The notes under the pieces were generated by a model. That model was not told the origin of the DNA. It ran no database searches and saw only the letters and a program-made list of their open reading frames with translations. Both the position numbers and the translations under genes were made by a program. DNA of 64,000 bases from assembly GCF_000265405.1 (NCBI RefSeq), contig NC_018010.1, forward strand, positions 2,873,501 through 2,937,500, written 5' to 3'. The DNA is from Belliella baltica DSM 15883. GTDB taxonomy: Bacteria > Bacteroidota > Bacteroidia > Cytophagales > Cyclobacteriaceae. Below, one piece after another: positions 56,120 to 64,000 of the stretch. Every line of letters begins with the position of its first letter. Position 1 is the stretch's first letter.

Positions 56120-56791
56120 ATGATGATCAGTATTATTATTCCTGTTTTGAATGAGGAAGAGAATTTGAGAAAATTGATTCCTTTAATTTTTCAAATTTCA
56201 ACAGAAAATCAATTTGAAATAATTGTAGTAGATGGTGGAAGTACTGATGATACTACTCTAATTGCAAAGTGCCTCGGAGCAAAAGTTGTCCAATCACCTG
56301 TAAAAAGCCGCGCTGCACAAATGAACCTTGGTAGCCAAATTGCCACTGGTGGAATTTTTTATTTTGTCCATGCTGATACAGCTTTACACCGAGATTTTGA
56401 AAATGATATAATTCAGGCACTTACAAATGGAATAGATGCAGGCTGCTACAGGTATCAGTTTGACTCCAATAAAGTCTTGCTAAAAATGAACGCTTGGTTT
56501 ACAAAATTTAATGGTATATTGGCAGGAGGAGGCGATCAGACGCTATTTATCAAAAGAGAAGTGTTCGAAGCTCTTGGTGGATTTGATGAAAAATATACCA
56601 TCATGGAGGACTTTGAATTTGTGGGTAGATTAAGGAAAAAACATCAGTTTCAAGTCTTGCCAAAAAGTATAGTGGTCTCTGCAAGGAAATACGAAACCAA
56701 CTCTTGGTTAAGAGTTCAGTTAGCCAATCTTACTGTTTTCACTTTGTATTTTTTGAAAAAATCACCTGATTCGCTCAAATCTATTTACTAG
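56120..56791 (+). CDS. TIGR04283-type arsenosugar glycosyltransferase
   Basis: A 223-residue family 2 glycosyltransferase: ISIIIPVLNEEENLRKLIP, the DxD-like IVVDGGSTDDTT, FVHADTALHRDF, and GGGDQTLFIKREVFEALGGFDE. Members co-occur with arsM/arsS and TIGR04282 and may add the sugar or glycerol-linked group of arsenosugars. Lies between the secreted protein and the VOC gene. Confidence 0.88.
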   Translation: MMISIIIPVLNEEENLRKLIPLIFQISTENQFEIIVVDGGSTDDTTLIAKCLGAKVVQSPVKSRAAQMNLGSQIATGGIFYFVHADTALHRDFENDIIQALTNGIDAGCYRYQFDSNKVLLKMNAWFTKFNGILAGGGDQTLFIKREVFEALGGFDEKYTIMEDFEFVGRLRKKHQFQVLPKSIVVSARKYETNSWLRVQLANLTVFTLYFLKKSPDSLKSIY

Positions 56792-56831
56792 AAGAATGCT
56801 AAATTATCGTTAAGAAATCTATTGATTGAAT

Positions 56832-57905
56832 ATGAGTCAAAGTAATGGAAACCTTCCCATTGTCACGGGAATTCAACAAGTTGGAATTGGAGTGGCAAAT
56901 GCAAAGGAGGCTTGGGCTTGGTACAGAAATTTTTTTAAAATGGACGTACCTGTTTTTGAAGATGCCGCCACAGCAAATCTAATGACAAAATATACCTCAG
57001 GAAAAGCACAGGAGCGCTTTGCAATTTTGGCTTTGAATATGCAAGGTGGTGGTGGTTTCGAAATTTGGCAATACACGAAGAAAACTCCTGTTGCACCAAA
57101 GTTTGAATTGAGCTTAGGTGATTTAGGGATTTTTGCTGTTAAAATTAGAACCCGAGATATTCAAAAAACTTATGACTTTTTTCTTAAAGAAGGGGTAGAG
57201 ATTTTATCCAAACCTCAAAAATCTCCCTGTGGAAGGTCACATTTCTACGTCAAAGATCCTTATGGAAATGTCTTTGAAATGATTGAAAGTACTTCCTGGT
57301 TTAAACTTAATCAAGACAATACAGGAGGTGTAGCAGGTGTTTCGATTGGGGTGCGTGATATTGACAAGGCATTGAAATTATACCAAGGAATCTTGGGATA
57401 TACCACAATCAAATCCGATGAAACAGATTCCTTTGAAGATTTGAAGCAGCTTCCTGGAGGAAAAGAAAAGTTCAGAAGGGTCTTGATTAATAGATTAGAG
57501 AATAGAGTAGGGGCATTCAGCAGATTACTTTGCAAAACTGAAATCGAGCTTTTCGAATTGAAAGAGAAAGAACCCAAAAAGATTTTCGAAAATAGAGATT
57601 GGGGAGATTTAGGCTTTATCCACGTGTGTTTTGATGTCACAGGCATGAAGCAATTGGAGATGAAGTGTGCAGAAACTGGCTTTCCTTTCACCGTTGATAG
57701 CAGCAATAGTTTTGATATGGGGAAAGCCGCGGGACATTTTTCTTATTGCGAAGATCCGGATGGCACGTTGATCGAATTTGTAGAAACGCACAAAATTCCC
57801 ATCATGGAAAAATGGGGTTGGTTTTATAGCTTGAAATCAAGAAAAGCTGAAAAACCACTTCCCAATTGGATGTTTACCTTTATGGCATTGAACAGAAAGA
57901 AATAA
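56832..57905 (+). CDS. Two-domain VOC (glyoxalase/bleomycin-resistance fold) protein
   Basis: 357 residues from ATG 56832. Two VOC modules: QVGIGVANAKEAWAWYRNFF... YVKDPYGNVFEMIE and GVSIGVRDIDKALKLYQGILGY... YCEDPDGTLIEFVE, with metal-ligand His and Glu positions in each. Such proteins are dioxygenases or lyases; with the arsenosugar genes 40 bases before it, a role in the final sugar chemistry or in binding an arsenical is suggested but unproven. The IS1182 element begins right after its stop. Confidence 0.8.
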   Translation: MSQSNGNLPIVTGIQQVGIGVANAKEAWAWYRNFFKMDVPVFEDAATANLMTKYTSGKAQERFAILALNMQGGGGFEIWQYTKKTPVAPKFELSLGDLGIFAVKIRTRDIQKTYDFFLKEGVEILSKPQKSPCGRSHFYVKDPYGNVFEMIESTSWFKLNQDNTGGVAGVSIGVRDIDKALKLYQGILGYTTIKSDETDSFEDLKQLPGGKEKFRRVLINRLENRVGAFSRLLCKTEIELFELKEKEPKKIFENRDWGDLGFIHVCFDVTGMKQLEMKCAETGFPFTVDSSNSFDMGKAAGHFSYCEDPDGTLIEFVETHKIPIMEKWGWFYSLKSRKAEKPLPNWMFTFMALNRKK

Positions 57906-57910
57906 AAAAG

Positions 57911-59692
57911 GAGGCTGTCCAAAAAGTAAGGACAGCCTTTTTTTTGCTGTTTTTAATCTAAAATATTATCTTAGAGTTGCATAAAAAACAAGCAATGGCT
58001 AAAGTAATATTTAAATCGCAATCGATCAATACTCCGGAACTTTTTCCGATAAATATTTTTGACAAAATCCCAGAAAACCATCCTGTTCGCTTAGTAGATC
58101 AAGTTGTCAATTCATTGGATATCAATACCATTCTTAAGAAATATAAAGGAGGTGGCACCTCGGCTTACCATCCCAGAATGATGCTTAAGGTTTTGTTTTA
58201 CAGTTATTTGAGCAACACTTATTCTTGTCGAAAAATAGCAAAAGCACTCACCGAGAACATTCATTTTATGTTTATTTCAGGCAACTCAACCCCTGATTTT
58301 AGAACTATCAACGATTTTAGAGGAAAGATTTTAAAAGAGAACATCAAAGATTTATTTGCCGAGGTAGTCAAAATGCTTGTGGAAATGAAATACATAAGTC
58401 TTGATATTCAGTATATCGATGGAACAAAGATAGAAGCCAAATCCAATAAATATACCTTTGTTTGGCGCGGTTCTATAGAGAAATACAAAGAAAAACTCGA
58501 AGTAAAAATCAATAGTATTTTATCCGATATCGAAAATAGTATAGCATCAGATAACCAAGAAATTAACAAAGAAGAATTGCCAAAAAAAATAAACTCGGAA
58601 GAGTTAAAAGAGAAATTGGCTGAGCTAAATAAAAAACTCAAAGAGCCAAACAAAAAAACAGCCAAAGAGCTTCAAAAACTTCAAGAGGAACATCTGCCAA
58701 AACTCGAAAAATACGAAAAAGATTTAGTGGTTTTAGGCAATAGAAACTCCTATAGCAAGACTGATCCTGACGCTACCTTTATGAGAATGAAGGAAGACCA
58801 TATGAAAAACGGACAGTTAAAACCTGCATACAACCCTCAGATATCCACAGAGAATCAATTCATTACAAACGTAACCATCCATCAAACACCTAACGACACT
58901 ACGACTTTAAAATCCCATCTGGAGGAATTTGAAAAAAGGTATCAAAAACAAAGCAAAACAGTGGTGGCCGATGCTGGTTATGGAAGTGAAGAAAACTACG
59001 AAATGCTCGAAAATAAAGAAATAACAGCCTATGTAAAGTATAATTATTTTCACAAAGAGCAGAAGAAAAAAATGAAGGGCAACCCGTTTCTTGTCCAGAA
59101 TTTGTTCTACAATATACAACAGGATTTTTATGTGTGTCCAATGGGACAAAGAATGGAGAACATTGGAAGTGGAAAACGGACATCGGCCAATGGATACGAA
59201 TCGCAAGTGTTTTATTATCAAGTAAGAAGATGTAGTGGATGCCCACTTAGAAGTTTATGCCATCAAGCCAAAGGAAACAGAACAATAGAAGTAAACCACC
59301 GACTGAACCAATTAAGAGCCAAAGCAAAAGAGCTCCTTAACAGTGAAAAAGGACTCGAGCATCGCAGTAAACGCCCAATAGAAGTTGAAGCCGTCTTTGG
59401 ACAGCTAAAAAGCAACAATAAATTTAATCGATTTACCTTTAAAGGATTAGATAAAGTAGAAATGGAGTTTCTATTGATGGCTATTGGACACAATTTTAGA
59501 AAAATGGTGGCAAATAACAATAAAAAGCACAAGACCCATATAAAATTTTCTGTGCGAGTTCGAAATAGACTTACAGAAGTCGAAATTTACCTTTTTAAAA
59601 CCGAAACAGAATATTTTTTCATAAATCAACCAACGAAAAATCAATCCCTAAAATTTGCTGCATAAAAAAGGCTGCCCTTTTCGGACAGCCTC
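57911..59692 (+). mobile_element. IS1182-family insertion sequence
   Basis: A 1782-base element. Left end GAGGCTGTCCAAAAAG and right end CTTTTCGGACAGCCTC are inverted repeats with one mismatch. Each end also has its own internal inverted repeat (GGCTGTCC ... GGACAGCC, then a T run on the left; GGCTGCCC ... GGACAGCC on the right), so both ends can work as terminators. The left one, at 57913-57945, is the only terminator after the VOC gene. No convincing target duplication is visible in the A/T-rich flanks. Confidence 0.9.
57995..59665 (+). CDS. IS1182-family transposase
   Basis: About 556 residues from ATG 57995. N-terminal ELFPINIFDKIPENHPVRLVDQ, the catalytic Asp in QYIDGTKIEA, Asp in VVADAGYGSEENY and Glu in IEVEAVFGQLKSNNKFNRF, which mark the IS1182 branch of DDE transposases. 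A lysine/glutamate-rich insertion (residues ~180-255) is a coiled coil. A cysteine cluster (CPMGQ, RRCSGCPLRSLC) binds zinc. Intact and probably active. Confidence 0.92.
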   Translation: MAKVIFKSQSINTPELFPINIFDKIPENHPVRLVDQVVNSLDINTILKKYKGGGTSAYHPRMMLKVLFYSYLSNTYSCRKIAKALTENIHFMFISGNSTPDFRTINDFRGKILKENIKDLFAEVVKMLVEMKYISLDIQYIDGTKIEAKSNKYTFVWRGSIEKYKEKLEVKINSILSDIENSIASDNQEINKEELPKKINSEELKEKLAELNKKLKEPNKKTAKELQKLQEEHLPKLEKYEKDLVVLGNRNSYSKTDPDATFMRMKEDHMKNGQLKPAYNPQISTENQFITNVTIHQTPNDTTTLKSHLEEFEKRYQKQSKTVVADAGYGSEENYEMLENKEITAYVKYNYFHKEQKKKMKGNPFLVQNLFYNIQQDFYVCPMGQRMENIGSGKRTSANGYESQVFYYQVRRCSGCPLRSLCHQAKGNRTIEVNHRLNQLRAKAKELLNSEKGLEHRSKRPIEVEAVFGQLKSNNKFNRFTFKGLDKVEMEFLLMAIGHNFRKMVANNNKKHKTHIKFSVRVRNRLTEVEIYLFKTETEYFFINQPTKNQSLKFAA

Positions 59693-59744
59693 TTTTATAT
59701 TTTCAAATACCTTATGAAGAAAGTTAATTTTACATATGGTGCCG

Positions 59745-59770
59745 CTGTTGACCGTCGACAGTCGACTATA
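59745..59770. repeat. Short GTCGAC tandem
   Basis: TGACCGTCGACAGTCGACTA contains two copies of the palindrome GTCGAC separated by one base. It sits between the IS1182 end and the M20 gene. A small sequence oddity, perhaps a decayed repeat. Confidence 0.4.
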
Positions 59771-59772
59771 CC

Positions 59773-61107
59773 TCACTTTTTCCCATCCATCATCACCTCC
59801 TGATTTTTTAAAATATCCATTGCAAAACTCGTCATCGCTTTGATCCCTGTTTTGATGGTAGGTTCTGGGACTGGTGCGAAATAGGGACTATGTAATCCCG
59901 GAATATCTAAACCCTTTTCCTTTGCTTCTTTGAGAAAATCAGGATCATTGGCTCCTAGGAAGAACATGCTGATAGGAATTTGTCTTTCTTGATTTCCATA
60001 AGCACTAAAATCCTCACCGATCATCAAGGCTTTTACTTCTACCAATTTTTCATCATCAAAGTTTCGCTTGAAAACATTCACCATCTGATCAGTCAAAGCT
60101 GCATCATTGATCAAAGGCTTGGTAAATGGCTCTCTAATCCAATATTCCGGCATTTTATCCTCTCCCAAACCTGCTGCTCTGGAGTAATTTTCGCTGATTT
60201 CTTTGACTCTGCTGATTATTTTTTCTCTTACATCTAAGGAGTAGGTTCTGATTGTCAGTTGCATCATCACTTCGTCAGGAATAATATTGTGAACCGATCC
60301 ACCATGAATAGAACCCACAGTCACCACAGCAGGATCCGTTGGGGTTAATGTACGGCTTACGATCGTTTGATAAGCTTGAATGATCTGTGCAGACAAAACA
60401 ATCGGGTCAATCGTCGTGTGTGGAGCTGCACCATGTCCACCTTCACCAAAAATTTTCACATTCATCATATCAACACCAGCCATCAATGGACCGGCTTTAT
60501 ATCCCAATGTTCCCGCAGGTAAAAAAGGATCATCATGCAAAGCAATCGCATAATCAGGATGTGGGAATTTTTCATACAGCCCATCCTTCATCATATTGAA
60601 AGCACCGAGACCATTTTCTTCCGCAGGTTGTGCTACCATCAGAACAGTTCCTCTCCAGCTGTTTTTGTAATCCATCATCATCTTGGCAGTGCCGACAAAT
60701 ACAGACATGTGGATATCGTGTCCACAAGAGTGCGTGATAAAGGTTTCTTTGCCATCATTGGAAGTACCTTTTTTGGTAGATGCATACGGCAATCCCGTTT
60801 TTTCCTCCATCGGCAAAGCATCCATATCTGTTCTGATTAGGAGAACAGGCCCCGGACCATTTTTGAACATGCCGACTACGCCATAGCCACCAATATTTTC
60901 AGTGACTTCATAGCCTAAAGACCTGAGTTCTGAAGCCATCTTTGCGGAAGTTTCTTTTTCCTGCAAGGAAAGCTCAGGGTTTTGATGCAGTTCTTTGTAA
61001 AGCTTAACCAAATGAGGATAAAACTGCTCAATAGAGCCGTCCAAATCTTGGGCTGAAAGGCTAAAAGTGATTGCTAGGGTAAGTATAAAACTGAGGTAAA
61101 TTTTCAT
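59773..61107 (-). CDS. Exported M20D amidohydrolase
   Basis: 444 residues from ATG 61107 (the frame extends to 61128 without a better signal). Signal peptide MKIYLSFILTLAITFSLSAQ. Metal sites: LIRTDMDALPMEEKTG, HSCGHDIHMSVF, QPAEENGLGA, and the final HSPYFAP. M20D members hydrolyse N-acyl or IAA-amino-acid conjugates. A periplasmic hippurate/IAA-amino-acid hydrolase-like role. Divergent from the YheT-like gene. Confidence 0.88.
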   Translation of the reverse strand: MKIYLSFILTLAITFSLSAQDLDGSIEQFYPHLVKLYKELHQNPELSLQEKETSAKMASELRSLGYEVTENIGGYGVVGMFKNGPGPVLLIRTDMDALPMEEKTGLPYASTKKGTSNDGKETFITHSCGHDIHMSVFVGTAKMMMDYKNSWRGTVLMVAQPAEENGLGAFNMMKDGLYEKFPHPDYAIALHDDPFLPAGTLGYKAGPLMAGVDMMNVKIFGEGGHGAAPHTTIDPIVLSAQIIQAYQTIVSRTLTPTDPAVVTVGSIHGGSVHNIIPDEVMMQLTIRTYSLDVREKIISRVKEISENYSRAAGLGEDKMPEYWIREPFTKPLINDAALTDQMVNVFKRNFDDEKLVEVKALMIGEDFSAYGNQERQIPISMFFLGANDPDFLKEAKEKGLDIPGLHSPYFAPVPEPTIKTGIKAMTSFAMDILKNQEVMMDGKK

Positions 61108-61197
61108 GTGTGCTTTTGTTTTGATCAATGAATTAACAAAAAAATTCCTGATTAGGCGATATGTTTTTACTTTCGTGGTATTAAATCTCTTTTTTCT

Positions 61198-62160
61198 ATG
61201 CCTATTATTTCAAACTCTACTTACGGAAGACCCCCAAGACATCTTTTCAATGGACATTTGGAAACCATCATTCCAAGTATTTTTAGGAAAATAGAAGGAG
61301 TAACTTACAAGCGAGAAAGAATTGCCACCCCAGATGGGGATTTTTTGGATTTGGATTGGGCGAGAAATGAAAGCAGAAAGCTGCTGATTATTTCCCATGG
61401 ATTGGAAGGGAGTTCTGAGCGGCATTACGCCAAAGGATTGGCGAAATTATTCAATCAACATGGATTTGATGCCTTGGCTTGGAACAACAGAACTTGCAGT
61501 GGAGAGATGAATTTGCAGCCTATTATGTATCATCATGGTGCTTCGTATGATTTGAATACCGTATTTGAGCACGCAGAAGCAGCAGGCGTTTATGATGAAT
61601 ATTATTTGGCTGGCATCAGTATGGGAGGTGCACAGACCTTGAAGTTCCTAGGTGAAAAAGGGACTGACTTGAATTCAAAAATCAAAAAAGCCGCAGTCTA
61701 TTCCACTCCTTGCAACTTGACGGATTCTGCTGCTACGCTGTCGTTCAAAGGAAATGGTTTTTACAGAAAGCGCTTTTTGAGTAAGTTGAAGTTGAAAATG
61801 CAGCTCAAAGGTGAGCAATTCCCGGGATTGGTAGATTTAGACTTGCTGCAAAGAGTGCAAGATTTCGATACATTTGATACGCATTTTACAGCCAAGCTTC
61901 ATGGCTTCAAAGATGCAGCTGATTTTTATCAGGCAGTCAGTGCAGACAATTGGATGAAACATATCCAAATCCCAACTTTAATCATCAATGCCCTCAACGA
62001 TCCCTTGATCCACGACCGCTGCTATCCCATCAAGTTAGCCGAGCAATCACATCATATCTTTTTAGAAATGCCCAAAAGAGGAGGTCACACCGGCTTCCTA
62101 GTCAAAGGACAAGAATTCACCTGGGCAGAGATGCGGTTTTTGGAGTTTTTGAATAGCTAA
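61198..62160 (+). CDS. YheT-family alpha/beta hydrolase
   Basis: A 320-residue hydrolase. The opening RPPRHLFNGHLETIIPS with Gly-His-x-Glu is the YheT signature; nucleophile elbow LAGISMGGAQTL has Ser near residue 145; catalytic Asp in LNALNDPLIHD and His in RGGHTGFL. Substrate unknown. Confidence 0.85.
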   Translation: MPIISNSTYGRPPRHLFNGHLETIIPSIFRKIEGVTYKRERIATPDGDFLDLDWARNESRKLLIISHGLEGSSERHYAKGLAKLFNQHGFDALAWNNRTCSGEMNLQPIMYHHGASYDLNTVFEHAEAAGVYDEYYLAGISMGGAQTLKFLGEKGTDLNSKIKKAAVYSTPCNLTDSAATLSFKGNGFYRKRFLSKLKLKMQLKGEQFPGLVDLDLLQRVQDFDTFDTHFTAKLHGFKDAADFYQAVSADNWMKHIQIPTLIINALNDPLIHDRCYPIKLAEQSHHIFLEMPKRGGHTGFLVKGQEFTWAEMRFLEFLNS

Positions 62161-62261
62161 AGAATTCCTACAAACCAAACCAAAATTTCAGAATTTGAAT
62201 TTTTAGTTTCAACAGATTCAAATATCTTTAAGGATCAAAAAATTTTTAATCAACCCATTGA

Positions 62262-64000
62262 ATGGCTTTTTTCCAAAACTCAGTTCTTAAAAAATACCTT
62301 GCAACACAAGATCAACCTCTTGTCAAGGAAGCCTATACAGCTTATCAGAAATATTTTCATCACCCTCAGATTCGGGAAAATATACGAGCGGCCAAAGAAG
62401 AACAATTTCAGGAAGGTTTTCTCCGAGAGCTTTTTGTCAATATTCTAGGCTATACCATCAATCCTAACCCGGATTATGACCTGACCACAGAGCTGAAGAA
62501 TATCAAGGATGCTAAAAAGACCGATGGCGCGATTTTGAAAGACGGGAAGGCTTTGGCAGTTATCGAACTGAAGGGGACGGATACCAAGGACCTGGAAAAA
62601 ATCCGTGATCAAGCTTTCAATTATAAAAACAATCAGCCTGAATGCGTCTATGTTATCACCAGTAATTTCGAGAAATTACGCTTCTACATCGACAATGCAG
62701 TGGATTTCCTGGAGTTCAATATCCTGGCGATGCAGCTGGAGGAATTCAAGGTTTTTTGGCTGCTGCTTCAAAAGGAAAATCTGCTTTCGGGCATTCCCAA
62801 AAAGATCAAAGAACAATCCTTACTGGTAGAGGAGCAGATCACCAAACAACTCTACGCGGATTATTCGGCCTTCAAGCAGGAGCTTTGGCAGGATATGGTC
62901 AAGTTGAATGCTGGCACTGATGAACTTGAACTCTACAAGAAAAGTCAAAAGCTCTTGGATCGTTTTCTATTTATCTTTTTTGCAGAGGACAAGGGTTTAC
63001 TTCCGCCTAATTCCATTATGGAAATAGTCACGCATTGGAACAAACTCTGCGATCTGGACGAATACAGGCCTTTGTATCAGATTTTCAAAAAGTATTTTGG
63101 GTACTTGAATACGGGGAGAGTTCAGCCGGGGAAGGCAGAAATACATGCCTACAATGGCGGGCTTTTCGCTCCTGATCCGATTTTGGATGCACTGGAGATT
63201 TCGGATCAGGTACTTGAAAAGCACGTTCGGAAGCTGACCGAATATGATTTTGAATCCGAGGTAGATACCAATATCCTGGGACATATTTTCGAGCATTCCC
63301 TCAATGATATCGAAAATGTCCGTGCCCAACTTGCGGGTGAGGTCGTGGACCGTTCCAAGACCAAGAGGAAGCGGGATGGGGTTTTTTATACACCCAAGTA
63401 CATTACCAAATACATCGTGGACAATACCCTAGGGAAGCTATGCACGGAGAAAAAAGCGGAACTCGAAATCGTAGACGAGGATTTTGCAGAGGGCAAAAGA
63501 GGCAGGCAGAAGAAAACAATTCAACGACTCAAAGAAAAGCTAGATACCTATCGCTCCTGGCTGCTACAGCTGACGATTTGTGATCCTGCCTGTGGATCGG
63601 GAGCTTTTCTAAATCAGGTCTTGGAGTTTTTGATGGCAGAGCATCGCTATGTGGATGAACTGGAATCCCAACTCTTCGATTCACCCTTGATCCTTCCCAA
63701 TGTAGAAAACCACATTCTGGAAAACAACATCTTCGGCGTGGACATCAACGAGGAATCCGTACAGATCGCCCGACTTTCCCTATGGCTCCGCACCGCCAAA
63801 AAAGGCCGTAAACTCAGTAGTCTCAATTCCAATATCAAAGTAGGCAACTCCCTGATCGATGATCCCGAAGTAGCAGGAGACTTGGCCTTCAACTGGTCAG
63901 CGCAGTTCCCAAAAGTCTTTGCCAAAGGAGGCTTTGATGTGGTGGTGGGTAATCCGCCTTATGTAGATATAAAAGCGCTAGATCCAGAACTTGTAAAAGT
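62262..64000 (+). CDS. Type IIG-like restriction-methylation enzyme, partial at window end
   Basis: The frame from ATG 62262 is open to the window edge (579 codons so far) with no stop. N-terminal nuclease candidate: DAKKTDGAILKDGKALAVIE followed by LKG, a Asp-x(n)-Glu-x-Lys layout, residues ~90-112. Adenine-methyltransferase motifs follow: DPACGSGAFLNQV (SAM), FGVDINEESVQIA, and VGNPPYVD at the very end. Eco57I-type fused enzymes have this order, and the target-recognition domain would come after the window. GC content is clearly higher than in neighbouring genes, especially in the last 700 bases, a sign of horizontal acquisition. Start is preceded by no clear RBS. Confidence 0.85.
   Translation, partial: MAFFQNSVLKKYLATQDQPLVKEAYTAYQKYFHHPQIRENIRAAKEEQFQEGFLRELFVNILGYTINPNPDYDLTTELKNIKDAKKTDGAILKDGKALAVIELKGTDTKDLEKIRDQAFNYKNNQPECVYVITSNFEKLRFYIDNAVDFLEFNILAMQLEEFKVFWLLLQKENLLSGIPKKIKEQSLLVEEQITKQLYADYSAFKQELWQDMVKLNAGTDELELYKKSQKLLDRFLFIFFAEDKGLLPPNSIMEIVTHWNKLCDLDEYRPLYQIFKKYFGYLNTGRVQPGKAEIHAYNGGLFAPDPILDALEISDQVLEKHVRKLTEYDFESEVDTNILGHIFEHSLNDIENVRAQLAGEVVDRSKTKRKRDGVFYTPKYITKYIVDNTLGKLCTEKKAELEIVDEDFAEGKRGRQKKTIQRLKEKLDTYRSWLLQLTICDPACGSGAFLNQVLEFLMAEHRYVDELESQLFDSPLILPNVENHILENNIFGVDINEESVQIARLSLWLRTAKKGRKLSSLNSNIKVGNSLIDDPEVAGDLAFNWSAQFPKVFAKGGFDVVVGNPPYVDIKALDPELVK

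Noticed and set aside
57311..57706. 131-codon minus-strand open frame inside the VOC gene
   Set aside because: Antisense shadow of a supported gene, with no recognisable domain.
57900..59700. Target-site duplication of the IS1182 element
   Set aside because: Both flanks are A/T runs, so short matches there are not convincing.
62262..64000. BREX PglX methylase
   Set aside because: No other BREX genes are visible, and the N-terminal Asp...Glu-x-Lys region fits a type IIG-like fusion better; cannot be excluded from a partial gene.

Overview
The window reads as a chromosomal segment of a low-GC member of the Bacteroidota, most likely a Cytophagales/Cyclobacteriaceae-type bacterium. This is an inference from gene content: a TamL-type BamA-family lipoprotein, a GIN/DUF2807-like lipoprotein, a linear arginine operon with an N-acylornithine carbamoyltransferase, a glycine/ornithine-lipid acyltransferase pair, an arsenosugar operon and a Blh/rhodopsin remnant. 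No rRNA, tRNA or CRISPR array was seen.

Layout. 1-1.9 kb: a porin gene broken by an in-frame TAG, then a YceI-like gene. 1.9-10.3 kb (minus): a complete arginine operon in the order GNAT, argG, argC, argD, argF', argB, argE-like, argH. 10.3-12.6 kb: a repeat-rich region with a ribbon-helix-helix/ParE-type toxin-antitoxin pair between two 61-bp direct repeats, plus two very small membrane-protein genes. 12.6-16.7 kb: a FrnE/DsbA-like oxidoreductase, a cobalamin riboswitch controlling metE, and a thioesterase. 16.8-21.5 kb: two secreted beta-propeller proteins, an MpaB-type oxygenase, and a DUF2752/TM2/lipoprotein overlapping cluster. 21.7-25.1 kb: a type II restriction-modification pair whose C5 methyltransferase carries a tyrosine-integrase arm-type DNA-binding domain at its N-terminus. 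25.2-30.4 kb: msrB, a penicillin-acylase homologue, a class III aminotransferase and a methyltransferase. 30.4-32.0 kb: an intact IS66-family element with an 8-bp target duplication.

32.1-36.9 kb: a hypothetical secreted protein, an SDR, the lipid acyltransferase pair, a CoA-binding protein, then the fused remains of a proteorhodopsin gene and a blh (carotene cleavage) gene. 37.2-45.1 kb: gyrB, ppk1, a Ppx-type phosphatase, small membrane proteins, dCMP deaminase and murB. 45.1-52.2 kb: an AstE/AspA-family protein, tamL, a SpoU methyltransferase, an SBF-like transporter, PhzF, and a KAS III enzyme. 52.5-57.9 kb: a seven-gene arsenosugar/arsenolipid operon, closed by an IS1182-family element at 57.9-59.7 kb. 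59.8-64 kb: an M20 amidohydrolase, a YheT-like hydrolase and the first 1.7 kb of a type IIG-like restriction-methylation enzyme that runs off the window.

The two strongest leads are the integrase-arm/C5-methyltransferase fusion with three GTCCGT repeats in front of it (21.69-25.1 kb), and the deletion scar that joins the first 47 codons of a rhodopsin to the C-terminal part of blh (36.0-36.85 kb), a molecular fossil of lost light-driven ion pumping.
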